DNA of 64,000 nt, from contig NZ_CP042306.1 of the NCBI RefSeq assembly GCF_007859635.1, positions 1,736,001 to 1,800,000 of the forward strand. The letters are read 5' to 3'. This DNA comes from Sphingomonas panacisoli. GTDB taxonomy: Bacteria; Pseudomonadota; Alphaproteobacteria; Sphingomonadales; Sphingomonadaceae. Shown here piece by piece: positions 19,068 through 27,764 of this stretch (its first letter is position 1; every line of letters begins with the position of its first letter). The position numbers and the translations under genes were made by a program. The notes beneath the pieces are model-generated. The model was not told the origin of the DNA, made no database searches, and saw only the letters and a program-made list of their open reading frames with translations.

Positions 19068-21452
19068 CTAGAAACCGATGCTCACCGTCCCGCCGAACGT
19101 TCGCGGATCGCCCGGCTGGCCCACGATCAACCCGGTGCTCCCCGACTGCACGCTCAGCAGTTCGAAATAATGCTGGTCGAACGCGTTGCGGACCCAGGCG
19201 AAGACGTTGAGCTTGTCCTTGCGGAACCCGAGCCGGAAGTTGGACAGCGAATAGCCGGAGATATCGGTGTAGAGCGATCGCGACGGGTTGGACGAGAATT
19301 TGGTCCGGTAGCTGCCGTCATACCCGATATAGGCTTCGCCGCCCCCGACCGGAATGTTGTACTCGCCGCCGTACGACAGCGACCATTTGGAGATGCCGGG
19401 CAGGATCTGACCCGATATGTCGCAGAAGGCGGGGCTCAGGCCGCCGGGTGTCCCCGGCGCGCTCGGTACCTGACTGCCGGTGACGGTCGTGCCCCCGGAC
19501 AATTCGGGCGGGCACGGCGCATCCTTGAAGTTGGTGTATTTGGCGTCGGTAAAGGCGCCGTTGAAGTAGACGCGGAAACGGTCCGAGGCGCGGAACGACG
19601 TGTCCCACTCGACGCCGCGCACCCGGACGGCGGCCGCGTTGGCGAGATAGCCGCGGATCACGCCGAGCTGCCCGTTGGTGACGGTCGCCTGATAGTCTTT
19701 GATCTCGGTCCAAAACCCGGCGAGGTTGACCGTCAGACGACGATCGAGGAACTGCGTCTTCAGCCCGACCTCGAAATGATCGACCTTTTCCGGCTTGACC
19801 GTCTGTGCGCTCAGGATCGGATTGTTCGCGGCGTCGAGCGGCAGGCCCGACAGGTTGATACCGCCCGATTTGAAGCTGCGCGCGTAGGTCGCATAGGCGT
19901 GGACGTCCGGCGTGAAATCGTAGGACAAGGTCACGTCGCCGGAGACATTCCAGTCGCTGAACCGCGGCGCGTAGCTTTGCGGCGCCAGCACCGCACGCTG
20001 ATCGGCGTTCAGCGTCGTACTGCCAGTGCCGGTGGTCACGACGGCGACGTACGACCCGCTTTTCTTGTCGTAGTTCACGCGCAGGCCCGGCTGGATATGC
20101 AGCTTGGGCAGCACTTCCCAATTGAGCTTCCCGAACACGGCGAAGCTGGTGTTGTCGAAGCTGATCGTGTTGGTCGACGTCAGCCCGTTCAGCACCGCGG
20201 GATTGTTCGAATTCGGGTTCGACGGCGCGATCAGGAAGCGGCTGGCGGCCGGCCCCTGCACCTGCGACCCGTTGGTGTTGATCGTCTGATTGAAGAAGAA
20301 CGCGCCGAACGTGTATTGCAGCCGCGACTTGCCGTTCGACGCGATGCGCAGTTCCTGCGACACCTGCTTCTGACGCGACGGGTTTTGCGAGATCGTCGTG
20401 ATCGGCAGGCCGATGAAGTCGCGGTCGTTGGCCGGTAGCCAGTTCCAGTATCGCCACGCGCTCACCGAGGTGATCGTGGCCGGCCCGACATCCCAATTGG
20501 CGACCAGCGACAGCCCGCCCATTTCCTGGCGCGAGTTGATGCTGGCATCGAGGTCGGTCACGCGGTCGAACGGGTTGGTGCTCGGCGGTGCATAACCCAG
20601 CGCGGCCGCGAGCGCCGCATATTGGCGGTTGAGCGGTCGCTGCGTCGATCCCGTCCGCGCATAATATTGCACGCAGCATAGCGGGTTCTGCAGGTTGAAA
20701 TCGGCGAACAGGCGGAAGTCGAGGTTCGGCGTGGCCTTCCACAGCAATTGCCCCCGCGCGCTGAAATTGTCCTGGCGATGGAGGTATTCGTCGCTGGCAA
20801 CGTTGTAGATCGTCCCCTTGCGGCTGGTCCGCGACACCGACACGCGGACCGCGAGCTTGTCGTCGATGATCGGCGCCGATGCGGTGCCCTTGATCTGCAG
20901 GAAGTCGTAATTGCCGCCGCTTACCTCGATCTTGGCCTCGGGCGTGAAGCTCGGTGCCTTGGTCGTGATGTTGACCGCGCCCGCGGTCGTGTTCTTGCCG
21001 TAGAGCGTTCCCTGCGGCCCGCGCAGCACTTCGACACGCTCGACATCGACGAAATCGAAGGTCGAGGCGCCGGCGCGCCCCACATAGACGCCGTCGAGAT
21101 AGAAGCCGACGCCCTGTTCGATCCCGTCGTTGGTCAGCCCGAACGGCGCGCCGAGGCCGCGGATGTTGATCGACGAATTGCGCGGATTACTCGAATAGAA
21201 TTGCAGCGCGGGCTGGAATTGCTGGAGGCGGTTGACGTTGAACGCGCCGGTATCGGTCAGCGTCTTCTCGTCGAGGACGGCGACCGCGATCGACACATCC
21301 TGCAGCCGCTCCTCGCGGCGGCGTGCGGTGACGACGATGTCTTGGCCGGCATCGGGTGCGGCTTGCGGCTCCTCGGCAGGCGCTGGCGGCACCGGCGGGG
21401 CCGCGGTCTGTGGATCGGCGGCGGCGAGCAGGAGCGGCAGAGCAACGAGCAT
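19068..21452 (-). CDS. TonB-dependent outer-membrane receptor
   Basis: Outer-membrane beta-barrel transporter of about 794 residues. A short hydrophobic leader and a Pro/Ala/Glu-rich linker lead to DIVVTARRREERLQDVSIAV (about residue 38), the usual start of the plug in sphingomonad receptors. VERVEVLRGPQGTLYGKNTTAGAVNI closes the plug near residue 145, and the barrel ends in GTVSIGF with a terminal Phe. It resembles the FecA/pesticin-like iron-complex receptor group. The substrate cannot be told, and no regulator or periplasmic partner is adjacent. Confidence 0.93.
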   Translation of the reverse strand: MLVALPLLLAAADPQTAAPPVPPAPAEEPQAAPDAGQDIVVTARRREERLQDVSIAVAVLDEKTLTDTGAFNVNRLQQFQPALQFYSSNPRNSSINIRGLGAPFGLTNDGIEQGVGFYLDGVYVGRAGASTFDFVDVERVEVLRGPQGTLYGKNTTAGAVNITTKAPSFTPEAKIEVSGGNYDFLQIKGTASAPIIDDKLAVRVSVSRTSRKGTIYNVASDEYLHRQDNFSARGQLLWKATPNLDFRLFADFNLQNPLCCVQYYARTGSTQRPLNRQYAALAAALGYAPPSTNPFDRVTDLDASINSRQEMGGLSLVANWDVGPATITSVSAWRYWNWLPANDRDFIGLPITTISQNPSRQKQVSQELRIASNGKSRLQYTFGAFFFNQTINTNGSQVQGPAASRFLIAPSNPNSNNPAVLNGLTSTNTISFDNTSFAVFGKLNWEVLPKLHIQPGLRVNYDKKSGSYVAVVTTGTGSTTLNADQRAVLAPQSYAPRFSDWNVSGDVTLSYDFTPDVHAYATYARSFKSGGINLSGLPLDAANNPILSAQTVKPEKVDHFEVGLKTQFLDRRLTVNLAGFWTEIKDYQATVTNGQLGVIRGYLANAAAVRVRGVEWDTSFRASDRFRVYFNGAFTDAKYTNFKDAPCPPELSGGTTVTGSQVPSAPGTPGGLSPAFCDISGQILPGISKWSLSYGGEYNIPVGGGEAYIGYDGSYRTKFSSNPSRSLYTDISGYSLSNFRLGFRKDKLNVFAWVRNAFDQHYFELLSVQSGSTGLIVGQPGDPRTFGGTVSIGF

Positions 21453-21592
21453 CGTCGAATCCCCTTTGATCTTTACGACAACCGTTAAATCCCCACTCGG
21501 TTGCTAGGAGAAAAGCCAAGATCGTTTGCAGGCGCGCGCAAGCGGAACTTTACAGTCATTGAAAAGATTGGGTTTTCTCGTCCCGCCGCCCT

Positions 21593-21620
21593 CTTGATCC
21601 GGCGACGGAACGCCCCAGAT
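21593..21620 (+). promoter_or_regulatory. heat-shock (sigma-32-type) promoter
   Basis: CTTGATC (21593-21599), a 13-bp spacer and CCCCAGAT (21613-21620) closely match the RpoH consensus CTTGAAA / CCCCATNT. It lies 67 bp upstream of an Hsp20 gene. The match is seen; RpoH use is inferred. Confidence 0.6.
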
Positions 21621-21626
21621 ATGCGG

Positions 21627-21686
21627 TGGCGCGATGCCCAGCATGGGGTCGCGCGAACGTGCAATCGCTCTTTTGGAGGATTACCA
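21627..21686 (+). promoter_or_regulatory. ROSE-like RNA thermometer in the hsp20 leader
   Basis: The leader has two hairpins. The first is gcgcga / tcgcgc with an inner ccc/ggg pairing (about 21632-21655). The second covers the ribosome site: atc pairs with gat, a guanine (21667) is bulged, and ctct pairs with ggag across a ttt loop (21664-21681). The tcgct sequence with its unpaired G opposite the Shine-Dalgarno is the hallmark of ROSE elements of alphaproteobacterial small heat-shock genes. Folding was done by eye. Confidence 0.6.
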
Positions 21687-22157
21687 ATGCGACAGTTCGA
21701 CCTCACCCCCTATCGCCGCTCGACGATCGGCTTCGACCGCCTGTTCGACATGCTCGAAGCATCGGCGCGCCAGTCCGGCGACAATTATCCCCCGTTCAAC
21801 CTCGAGCGCACCGCCGAGGATCACTATCGCATCACGCTCGCGGTCGCCGGCTTTCGCCGCGACGAGGTCGAGATCGTCGCGCAGCAGAACCTGCTGACCG
21901 TCAAGGGCAAGAAGGACAAGGACGGCGACCAGTCGGCGTTCCTGCACCTCGGCATTGCGACGCGCAGCTTCGAGCGCCGTTTCGAGTTGGCCGATTTCAT
22001 CCGTGTCGATGACGCGCGGCTCAACGACGGTCTGCTGACGATCGACCTGATCCGCGAAGTGCCCGAAGCGATGAAGCCCAAGAGCATCGCGATCAAGACC
22101 GGCGCCCCGCTGGCCGCGATCGAGACCGACACCGCCGACGAAACCAAGGCGGCGTAA
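21687..22157 (+). CDS. small heat-shock protein, Hsp20 family
   Basis: ATP-independent chaperone, 156 residues, with an alpha-crystallin domain. It opens MRQFDLTPYRRSTIGFDRLFDML, typical of IbpA-type proteins, and continues YPPFNLERTAEDHYRITLAVAGF, VKGKKD and the FERRFELADFIRVDDARLNDGLLTIDL block. GGAGGA at 21675-21680 fixes the ATG at 21687; the frame is open further upstream but that part is leader. Predicted to be controlled by a heat-shock promoter and an RNA thermometer, and followed by a strong terminator. Confidence 0.95.
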   Translation: MRQFDLTPYRRSTIGFDRLFDMLEASARQSGDNYPPFNLERTAEDHYRITLAVAGFRRDEVEIVAQQNLLTVKGKKDKDGDQSAFLHLGIATRSFERRFELADFIRVDDARLNDGLLTIDLIREVPEAMKPKSIAIKTGAPLAAIETDTADETKAA

Positions 22158-22197
22158 CGCTCAGGCGCTTCCCCGCTCCCTTGGAAAGCGCCGAGAG

Positions 22198-22230
22198 GGC
22201 GTCCGGGCCACGCGGTCCGGGCGCCTTTTT
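22198..22230 (+). terminator. Rho-independent terminator after hsp20
   Basis: A 12-bp stem (ggcgtccgggcc / ggtccgggcgcc, with G-T pairs) closed by an acgc loop is followed by five T residues. Confidence 0.85.
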
Positions 22231-22339
22231 CGTGGCTGGCGCGCATTTACACCGTCGGATTTACGCGTACCTTTCGCCCATAAGAAAAAGCCGGTCGCCA
22301 GTGCTGCGTGTCATCCACCCCGAACAAGGTGCGCTGGGC

Positions 22340-22792
22340 ATGGCCAACGTGATCCTCAAGTCGGCGCTGGTGTTGATCGGTTGCCTGATCGCGGGCGACA
22401 TTGCCGGCGTGCTGTTCCTGGTATTCGTCGAGGTGCTCCCGTTCGAGCTGTTCAGCACGCCCCTCACCTATGTCGTGTGGTTCGTGTTCGGCATCTTCGT
22501 CGGCTTGTCCGCTTACGGCGTTGCGGGCGAATGGAGTTCTCCCAAGCGGGACGGCGGTGACTGGTTCGCGCTGCCGCAAGCGAAGCAGACCGGCTGGGTG
22601 ATCGTCGCGACGCAAACCGTCGTGCTGGTTGCCCTGGGTTACGCGTTTCACCGCCTCTATTGGAGCCAAGGCGTCGCGGGCGAATATTACGTACCCGACA
22701 GCGCACCGCATAGCATCACTTATGCCGTCGCCGTACTAGGCGCGGTCATCGCCGCGCGATCCATGTTCACGCCGACACCGACTGAAATCTAA
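22340..22792 (+). CDS. hypothetical inner-membrane protein
   Basis: 150 residues with about four hydrophobic membrane segments (VILKSALVLIGCLIAGD, LTYVVWFVFGIFVGLSAYGV, GWVIVATQTVVLVALGYAF and SITYAVAVLGAVIAAR). No family recognised. The ATG at 22340 is chosen because upstream codons overlap the hsp20 terminator region and are not protein-like; a GTG at about 22301 is an alternative. It stands alone between the hsp20 terminator and a bidirectional hairpin. Confidence 0.65.
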   Translation: MANVILKSALVLIGCLIAGDIAGVLFLVFVEVLPFELFSTPLTYVVWFVFGIFVGLSAYGVAGEWSSPKRDGGDWFALPQAKQTGWVIVATQTVVLVALGYAFHRLYWSQGVAGEYYVPDSAPHSITYAVAVLGAVIAARSMFTPTPTEI

Positions 22793-22804
22793 GGTCAAAA
22801 CGAC

Positions 22805-22838
22805 ATCGGCGCCGGTTCCTTGTGAAACCGACGCCGAT
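22805..22838. terminator. bidirectional terminator hairpin
   Basis: atcggcgccggtt pairs with aaccgacgccgat (one mismatch) between two convergent genes. On the minus strand it is followed by gtcgtttt, so it best serves the PEP-CTERM gene. Confidence 0.65.
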
Positions 22839-22860
22839 CGATCGCGGTACGTTTGGTTGG

Positions 22861-23658
22861 TTAGGCGAGCGCTGCCGTCGTGGCAGCGGCACGACGGCGC
22901 AGGCTGGCGCCGATCGCGCCGAAGCCCATGATCAGCATCGCCCAGGTCGCCGGCTCCGGCACCTGCGGCGCGGCGTTGACGACGAGCTGGCCGAGCTTGA
23001 AGCCGTCGTCGCGGTCGTTGGCCGGCAGCTGCGCGGCCGAAATGAGCCAGACCTGCGAGAAGGACGACGTGTTGAGCATCGCCGTGCGACTGCCCTGGCC
23101 GTCCGCCGCGGTCCAGATGCTGGTGTCGTTCGTCGCGCCGTTCAGGTTGATCGCGCCGTTCCACGACGGCTGCGGGCCGATGAGCGCGCCGAGGTTGTAG
23201 ATGGCCGCGTCGCTGTCGCTGCTGTTGCCGATGCCGTAGACGTTCAGCGTCGCCGAGGTCAGCTGAACCGCGCGGCTGAATTGCAGCATGATGAAATCGG
23301 TGTAACCGCCGGCATTGTCGATCTGATGATAGTTGCTGCCGCCATTCAGGTCGCCGAGCCCAGTCACGCCAAACCCACCGCTATACGCGCCGAGGTTGGC
23401 CGCGGTGATCTTGTTGGCGTCCTGCCCGCCGGTCGCCTGGTTCGCCTGCCACGCGGTGATCATCACCTTGAGCGTCGCGTCGTTCGTGCCCTGGATGGTG
23501 ACCGCACCGGCAACGCCAGCGACGTCGGTGCACTTCGCCTGCGTCGCCGTCGCGCTGCCGTTGTTGCAAGCGCCGTTGAAGGTGACGGTGTTGGCGGCGT
23601 TGGCCGTAGCCGGAAGAGCGAACGCCAACAGGGCAGCGGCAAGGTACGAAAACTTCAT
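22861..23658 (-). CDS. PEP-CTERM sorting-domain protein
   Basis: Exported protein of 265 residues with a signal peptide (MKFSYLAAALLAFALPATANA). The C-terminus is a PEP-CTERM signal: VPEPATWAMLIMGFGAIGAS, then an Arg cluster. Such tails are cut by exosortase (EpsH), and the proteins go to the surface or the exopolysaccharide matrix. The body is Asn/Gly/Thr-rich and predicted to be beta-structured, with no recognised domain. The ATG at 23658 gives the clean signal peptide. No exosortase gene is adjacent; the hydrolase at 49664 resembles exosortase-associated hydrolases. Confidence 0.88.
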   Translation of the reverse strand: MKFSYLAAALLAFALPATANAANTVTFNGACNNGSATATQAKCTDVAGVAGAVTIQGTNDATLKVMITAWQANQATGGQDANKITAANLGAYSGGFGVTGLGDLNGGSNYHQIDNAGGYTDFIMLQFSRAVQLTSATLNVYGIGNSSDSDAAIYNLGALIGPQPSWNGAINLNGATNDTSIWTAADGQGSRTAMLNTSSFSQVWLISAAQLPANDRDDGFKLGQLVVNAAPQVPEPATWAMLIMGFGAIGASLRRRAAATTAALA

Positions 23659-23792
23659 TACAAACCCCCTCATCGCCAACGAGCCCCCCACGGGACGGCG
23701 ATTCGATACGTCGCTGTTTACGACCTATTCACCGCACCGAATAGGGTAGAGTCGCCAATGGTTTGTGCAACATCGGGACGCGGCCGGTACGG

Positions 23793-25427
23793 TCAGACCA
23801 ATCGGCTCTTCTTCACCGCGGCTGCGATGAAGCTGGCGAACAGCGGGTGCGGCTCGAACGGCTTGCTCTTCAGTTCCGGATGGAACTGGACGCCGACGAA
23901 CCAGGGGTGATCGGGCCGCTCGACGATTTCGGGAAGCATGCCGTCGGGCGACATGCCGCTGAACACCAGCCCGCCCTTCTCCAGCGCATCGCGATACCCG
24001 GTATTGACCTCGTAGCGGTGCCGGTGACGCTCCGAAATGTCGGTGCCGCCATAGATGGACGACACGACGCTGTTGCCGTCGAGCTTTGCCTCGTATGCGC
24101 CCAGCCGCATCGTACCGCCCAGATCGCCGCCCGCCTCGCGCTTCTGCACGCCTTCGGCGGTCATCCATTCGGTGATGATGCCGACAACCGGCTCTTCGGT
24201 CGGGCCGAACTCGGTCGACGATGCCTTGTCGATCCCGGCGAGATTCCGCGCGCCCTCGATGCACGCCATCTGCATGCCAAAGCAGATGCCGAAATAGGGT
24301 ACGCCGCGTTCGCGCGCGAACTTGACCGAGGCGATCTTGCCCTCCGCCCCGCGCTCGCCGAACGCCCCGGGGACCAGGATCGCATGCAGCGGCTCGAGAT
24401 GCTGGGCGACGTCGCTATCGGGATGCTCGAACACCTCCGCATCGATCCAGCGGACGTTGACCTTCACGCGATTGGCGATGCCGCCATGCACCAGCGCTTC
24501 GTTGAGCGACTTGTATGCGTCCTGCAGCCCGACATATTTGCCGACGACGCCGACCGTCACCTCACCCTCGGGATTGGTCAGGCGATCGGTGATGTCGGTC
24601 CAGCGCGACAGATCGGGCTTGGCGCCCGGCTCGATCCCGAACGCGTTGAGGACGGCCTCGTCGAGCCCTTCCTGGTGGTACTGCTCGGGTACGGCGTAGA
24701 TGCTCTTGGCATCGAGCGCCGGCACGACCGCGTCGGTCGGCACGTTGCAGAACAAGGCGATCTTGGCGCGCTCGCCGGCCGGCAAAGGCTGCTCGCAGCG
24801 GCAGACCAGCACGTCGGGCTGAACGCCGAGCGCCGCCAGTTCGCGCACCGAATGCTGGGTCGGCTTGGTCTTCAACTCACCCGCCGCCGCGATGTACGGC
24901 ACGAGTGTCACATGGATGCTGACCGAATTGCCGCGGCCGAGATCATTCCTGAGTTGGCGGATCGCCTCGATGAACGGCAGCGATTCGATGTCGCCGACCG
25001 TCCCGCCGATCTCGCACAGCACGAAGTCGAGATCGTCGGTCTCGGCCAGCGCGAACGCCTTGATGGCGTCGGTAACGTGCGGGATCACCTGCACGGTCGC
25101 GCCCAGATAGTCGCCACGGCGCTCGCGCTGGATGATCTGCTGATAGATGCGGCCCGACGTGACGTTGTCCGACTGCCGCGCCGCGACGCCGGTGAAACGC
25201 TCGTAATGGCCGAGGTCGAGGTCGGTCTCCGCGCCGTCGTCGGTGACGTAGACCTCGCCGTGCTGATACGGGCTCATCGTGCCCGGATCGACGTTGAGAT
25301 AGGGATCGAACTTCCGGATGCGGACGCGATAGCCGCGCGCTTGCAGAAGAGCGGCGAGCGATGCCGCCATCAGACCCTTGCCAAGCGAGGAGACCACGCC
25401 GCCGGTAATGAAAATAAACCGCGCCAT
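23793..25427 (-). CDS. pyrG: CTP synthase
   Basis: Converts UTP, ATP and glutamine to CTP, the last step of pyrimidine nucleotide synthesis. The protein is 544 residues, the standard length. The synthetase domain starts [17 protein letters not shown]. The glutaminase domain holds the nucleophile Cys in [10 protein letters not shown] (about residue 380) and the His/Glu pair in [11 protein letters not shown] (about 515). It lies downstream of secG, with about 100 bp between them, on the same strand. Confidence 0.98.
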   Translation of the reverse strand: MARFIFITGGVVSSLGKGLMAASLAALLQARGYRVRIRKFDPYLNVDPGTMSPYQHGEVYVTDDGAETDLDLGHYERFTGVAARQSDNVTSGRIYQQIIQRERRGDYLGATVQVIPHVTDAIKAFALAETDDLDFVLCEIGGTVGDIESLPFIEAIRQLRNDLGRGNSVSIHVTLVPYIAAAGELKTKPTQHSVRELAALGVQPDVLVCRCEQPLPAGERAKIALFCNVPTDAVVPALDAKSIYAVPEQYHQEGLDEAVLNAFGIEPGAKPDLSRWTDITDRLTNPEGEVTVGVVGKYVGLQDAYKSLNEALVHGGIANRVKVNVRWIDAEVFEHPDSDVAQHLEPLHAILVPGAFGERGAEGKIASVKFARERGVPYFGICFGMQMACIEGARNLAGIDKASSTEFGPTEEPVVGIITEWMTAEGVQKREAGGDLGGTMRLGAYEAKLDGNSVVSSIYGGTDISERHRHRYEVNTGYRDALEKGGLVFSGMSPDGMLPEIVERPDHPWFVGVQFHPELKSKPFEPHPLFASFIAAAVKKSRLV

Positions 25428-25523
25428 GGGAGAAAACGCCTAGCTTGGAATGGGGACGCACGGCAAGCGCGCAGATCCACCGCGCCGACAAAAAATGCCG
25501 GCGCGGCGTACGAAAATCGAACG

Positions 25524-25952
25524 TTACTTCTTGGGGGCGGTCGTATTGCCCGCGGGAGCCGCGCTGTTGGTGACGCCCGGGAAGCTCAGGTTGGCGTTAC
25601 CGCCGACGCCCGCCGCCGCATTCGCCGCATCGCCACCGAACGCGCCGCCATTGGGCAGCGGCTGGTTCGGCGCGGCCGGCGCCGCCGGCGCCGCGCGGTT
25701 GATCGAGGTATCGACCGTCGTCGCGTGACGCGTCGCTGCCAAGAAGGCGAGCACGATCGACAGGATCACGAACGCCGTCGCCAGGATCGCGGTCGAGCGC
25801 GTCAGGAAGTCCGCCGCGCCGCGTGCCGACATCAGGCCCGCCGGGCTGCCGCCGCCGGTCAGTCCGCCGCCCTCCGATCGCTGCATCAGGATGACCGTGA
25901 CGAGCGCGAGCGCGACCAGGAAGTGAACGACGAGCAGAAAGCTGAACAGCAT
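25524..25952 (-). CDS. secG: protein translocase subunit SecG
   Basis: Inner-membrane SecYEG subunit, 142 residues. It has two membrane helices (LFSFLLVVHFLVALALVTVIL and ILATAFVILSIVLAFLA) around the conserved MQRSEGGGLTGGGSPAGLMSARGAADFLTRST block. The tail after residue 90 is a long Ala/Pro/Gly/Asn-rich stretch typical of sphingomonads and absent in E. coli. The ATG at 25952 places the first helix at the N-terminus. Confidence 0.93.
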   Translation of the reverse strand: MLFSFLLVVHFLVALALVTVILMQRSEGGGLTGGGSPAGLMSARGAADFLTRSTAILATAFVILSIVLAFLAATRHATTVDTSINRAAPAAPAAPNQPLPNGGAFGGDAANAAAGVGGNANLSFPGVTNSAAPAGNTTAPKK

Positions 25953-26137
25953 GGAAGAATGAGCGCCTGAAATTGCGAAAGCGGGCACATAGGCGAGCCG
26001 GCCCCCGCGATCAACCTGTCCACGAATAGTGGTTCAAACGGAAGGTTTACGCGACATTTCGTATCAAGACTGAAACCAACCAGCGTTGGCGCACGTTGTT
26101 ACGGCACCGATCCCGCCCCTTTTTCCCCGAGCAGTCG

Positions 26138-26515
26138 ATGAGTGAGGCCATGAATATCGCCGCTACTTTCACCGCCCCGCCGCTAACGCGGTGGATGAAC
26201 ACCTTGGTCGATTATGTCCGGTCGGGGGAGCCGGACCTGACTAACCGCCAGATGGCCCTGTTGATGGTCGTGTATCTGAGTCCCGGACCGCATACAGTCC
26301 GCGGATTGGCGCGCGCGCTCAATGTGTCTAAGCCCGTCGTGACGCGTGCCTTGAACAGGCTGGGCGGCCTCGGCTATCTGCGCCGCCAGCGCGACGATAC
26401 CGACAAGCGTAACATCTTCATCGCGCGGACGACCGAAGGGGCTGATTTTCTTGAAGAGTTCGGACAATTTGTGGGAGAAAGCGACGCACCCCGCGCCCGT
26501 CGCGCCACCGCGTAG
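26138..26515 (+). CDS. MarR-family transcriptional regulator
   Basis: Winged-helix DNA-binding protein, about 125 residues. The recognition region reads TVRGLARALNVSKPVVTRALNRLGGLGYLRRQRDDTDKR, then the wing. The start could be MSEAMNIA (26138) or MNIAATF (26150). It is followed by an overlapping SH3 gene and argC. Targets unknown. The short C-terminal dimer helix is compatible with a minimal MarR. Confidence 0.85.
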   Translation: MSEAMNIAATFTAPPLTRWMNTLVDYVRSGEPDLTNRQMALLMVVYLSPGPHTVRGLARALNVSKPVVTRALNRLGGLGYLRRQRDDTDKRNIFIARTTEGADFLEEFGQFVGESDAPRARRATA

Positions 26516-26825
26516 GAGCTTCGCACTAACCGGCCATTCGGTCGCGATCGATCCGCGCCACAATGCCGTTCGCCCCGATCTCGCCGATATCCGACTGGCC
26601 GAATACGTCTTCGCCCCGCATTATGCCGCACCGATGCCCTGCACGGTGACGCGAACCGCCATCCTGCACGCTGAGTCGTCGTCCGATTCCGAGACGCTGG
26701 CCGAATTGCAGCCCGGCGAGATATTCGAATGCCTCGAAGTGCTGCGCGAAGTGGCCTGGGGTGTTTCGCCCGACCGGCGGCTGGCCGGCTATGTCGACCG
26801 GGACGCGCTGGACCAGATCAAGTGA
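26451..26825 (+). CDS. stand-alone bacterial SH3-domain protein
   Basis: 124 residues. It contains DPRHNAVRPDLADIRLAEYVFAPHYA, the segment that in sphingomonads precedes NlpC/P60 peptidases, then an SH3b-like domain (TRTAILHAESSSDSETLAELQPGE and RRLAGYVDRDAL). No peptidase domain follows, so it is either a truncated or a stand-alone relative of these cell-wall proteins. The start is uncertain: the ATG at 26451 overlaps the marR end by 65 bp. Its stop overlaps the argC GTG start. Confidence 0.72.
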   Translation: MKSSDNLWEKATHPAPVAPPRRSFALTGHSVAIDPRHNAVRPDLADIRLAEYVFAPHYAAPMPCTVTRTAILHAESSSDSETLAELQPGEIFECLEVLREVAWGVSPDRRLAGYVDRDALDQIK

Positions 26826-27751
26826 CCATCGGCGTTTTCATCGATGGCGGCCATGGCACGACCGGGCTGGAGATCGCCGACCGGCTCGACGGACGCGATG
26901 ATATCGCGCTGATTGTGCTCGACGATGCTCACCGCAAGGATGACGCGGCGCGGCGCGCGGCGCTGAACGACGCCGATTTCGTCATCCTGTGCTTGCCCGA
27001 CGATGCGTCGCGGGACGCGGTGGGCATGATCTCGTCTGCGAAGACGCGCGTGATCGATGCGTCGAGCGCGCACCGCGTTGCCGACGGCTGGACCTATGGC
27101 TTTGCCGAACTCGAAGCGGACCAACAGGCGGTAATCGCCGCAGCACCGCGCGTTACCAACCCCGGCTGCTATCCGACCGGTTTCCTCGCGCTGGTCCGGC
27201 CGCTGGTACGCGCTGGGCTCATCCCGACGAGCTGGCCGCTCAGCGTGAACGCGCTGTCGGGCTATTCGGGCGGCGGCAAGGCGATGATCGCCGAGTTCGA
27301 GGGCGGCGAGTCCCCCACTCGCGCTCGCGCGTACGGCCTCGATCTCGCGCACAAGCATATCGCCGAGATGCGCCGGCATGCCGGGATCGATCATCTACCG
27401 ATCTTCCAGCCGGGCGTCGCCGACACCTATCGCGGGATGATCGTGGAGGTACCGTTGCCGCTCCACGCGCTGCCCGGAAAGCCGACGCTCGCGCAGGTCG
27501 AAGCTGTTCTTACGGACGCCTATAAAGGCTCGCCGCTCGTCCGCATCGCGTCCGGCGATGTGAAATTCGTCCGGATCGAGGACGATGCGGGAACCGATCG
27601 CCTTACCTTGCGCGTTTGCGGCAACGATGCGACCGGCCAGGCCCGGCTGATCGCGACGCTCGACAATCTCGGCAAGGGTGCGGCGGGCGCGGCGGTACAG
27701 AATCTCAACATCATGGCCGGGTTCGATGCGACCGTCGGCCTGACGCTCTAA
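26822..27751 (+). CDS. argC: N-acetyl-gamma-glutamyl-phosphate reductase
   Basis: NADPH-dependent reductase of arginine biosynthesis, 310 residues, the short type-2 form. The catalytic cysteine is in TNPGCYPTGFLAL (about residue 116). It opens VTIGVFIDGGHGTTGLEIADRL, and SGYSGGGKAMI follows the active site. The GTG at 26822 overlaps the SH3 stop (GTGA) and matches family starts; the longer frame from 26729 is a shadow of the previous gene. No other arg genes are nearby. Confidence 0.94.
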   Translation: MTIGVFIDGGHGTTGLEIADRLDGRDDIALIVLDDAHRKDDAARRAALNDADFVILCLPDDASRDAVGMISSAKTRVIDASSAHRVADGWTYGFAELEADQQAVIAAAPRVTNPGCYPTGFLALVRPLVRAGLIPTSWPLSVNALSGYSGGGKAMIAEFEGGESPTRARAYGLDLAHKHIAEMRRHAGIDHLPIFQPGVADTYRGMIVEVPLPLHALPGKPTLAQVEAVLTDAYKGSPLVRIASGDVKFVRIEDDAGTDRLTLRVCGNDATGQARLIATLDNLGKGAAGAAVQNLNIMAGFDATVGLTL

Positions 27752-27764
27752 GGAAAGGTCCAGA

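Noticed and set aside
23763..25970. 735-residue open frame on the plus strand over pyrG and secG
   Set aside because: It is antisense to two certain genes, has His/Arg/Asp-rich composition typical of antisense frames in GC-rich DNA and shows no domain.
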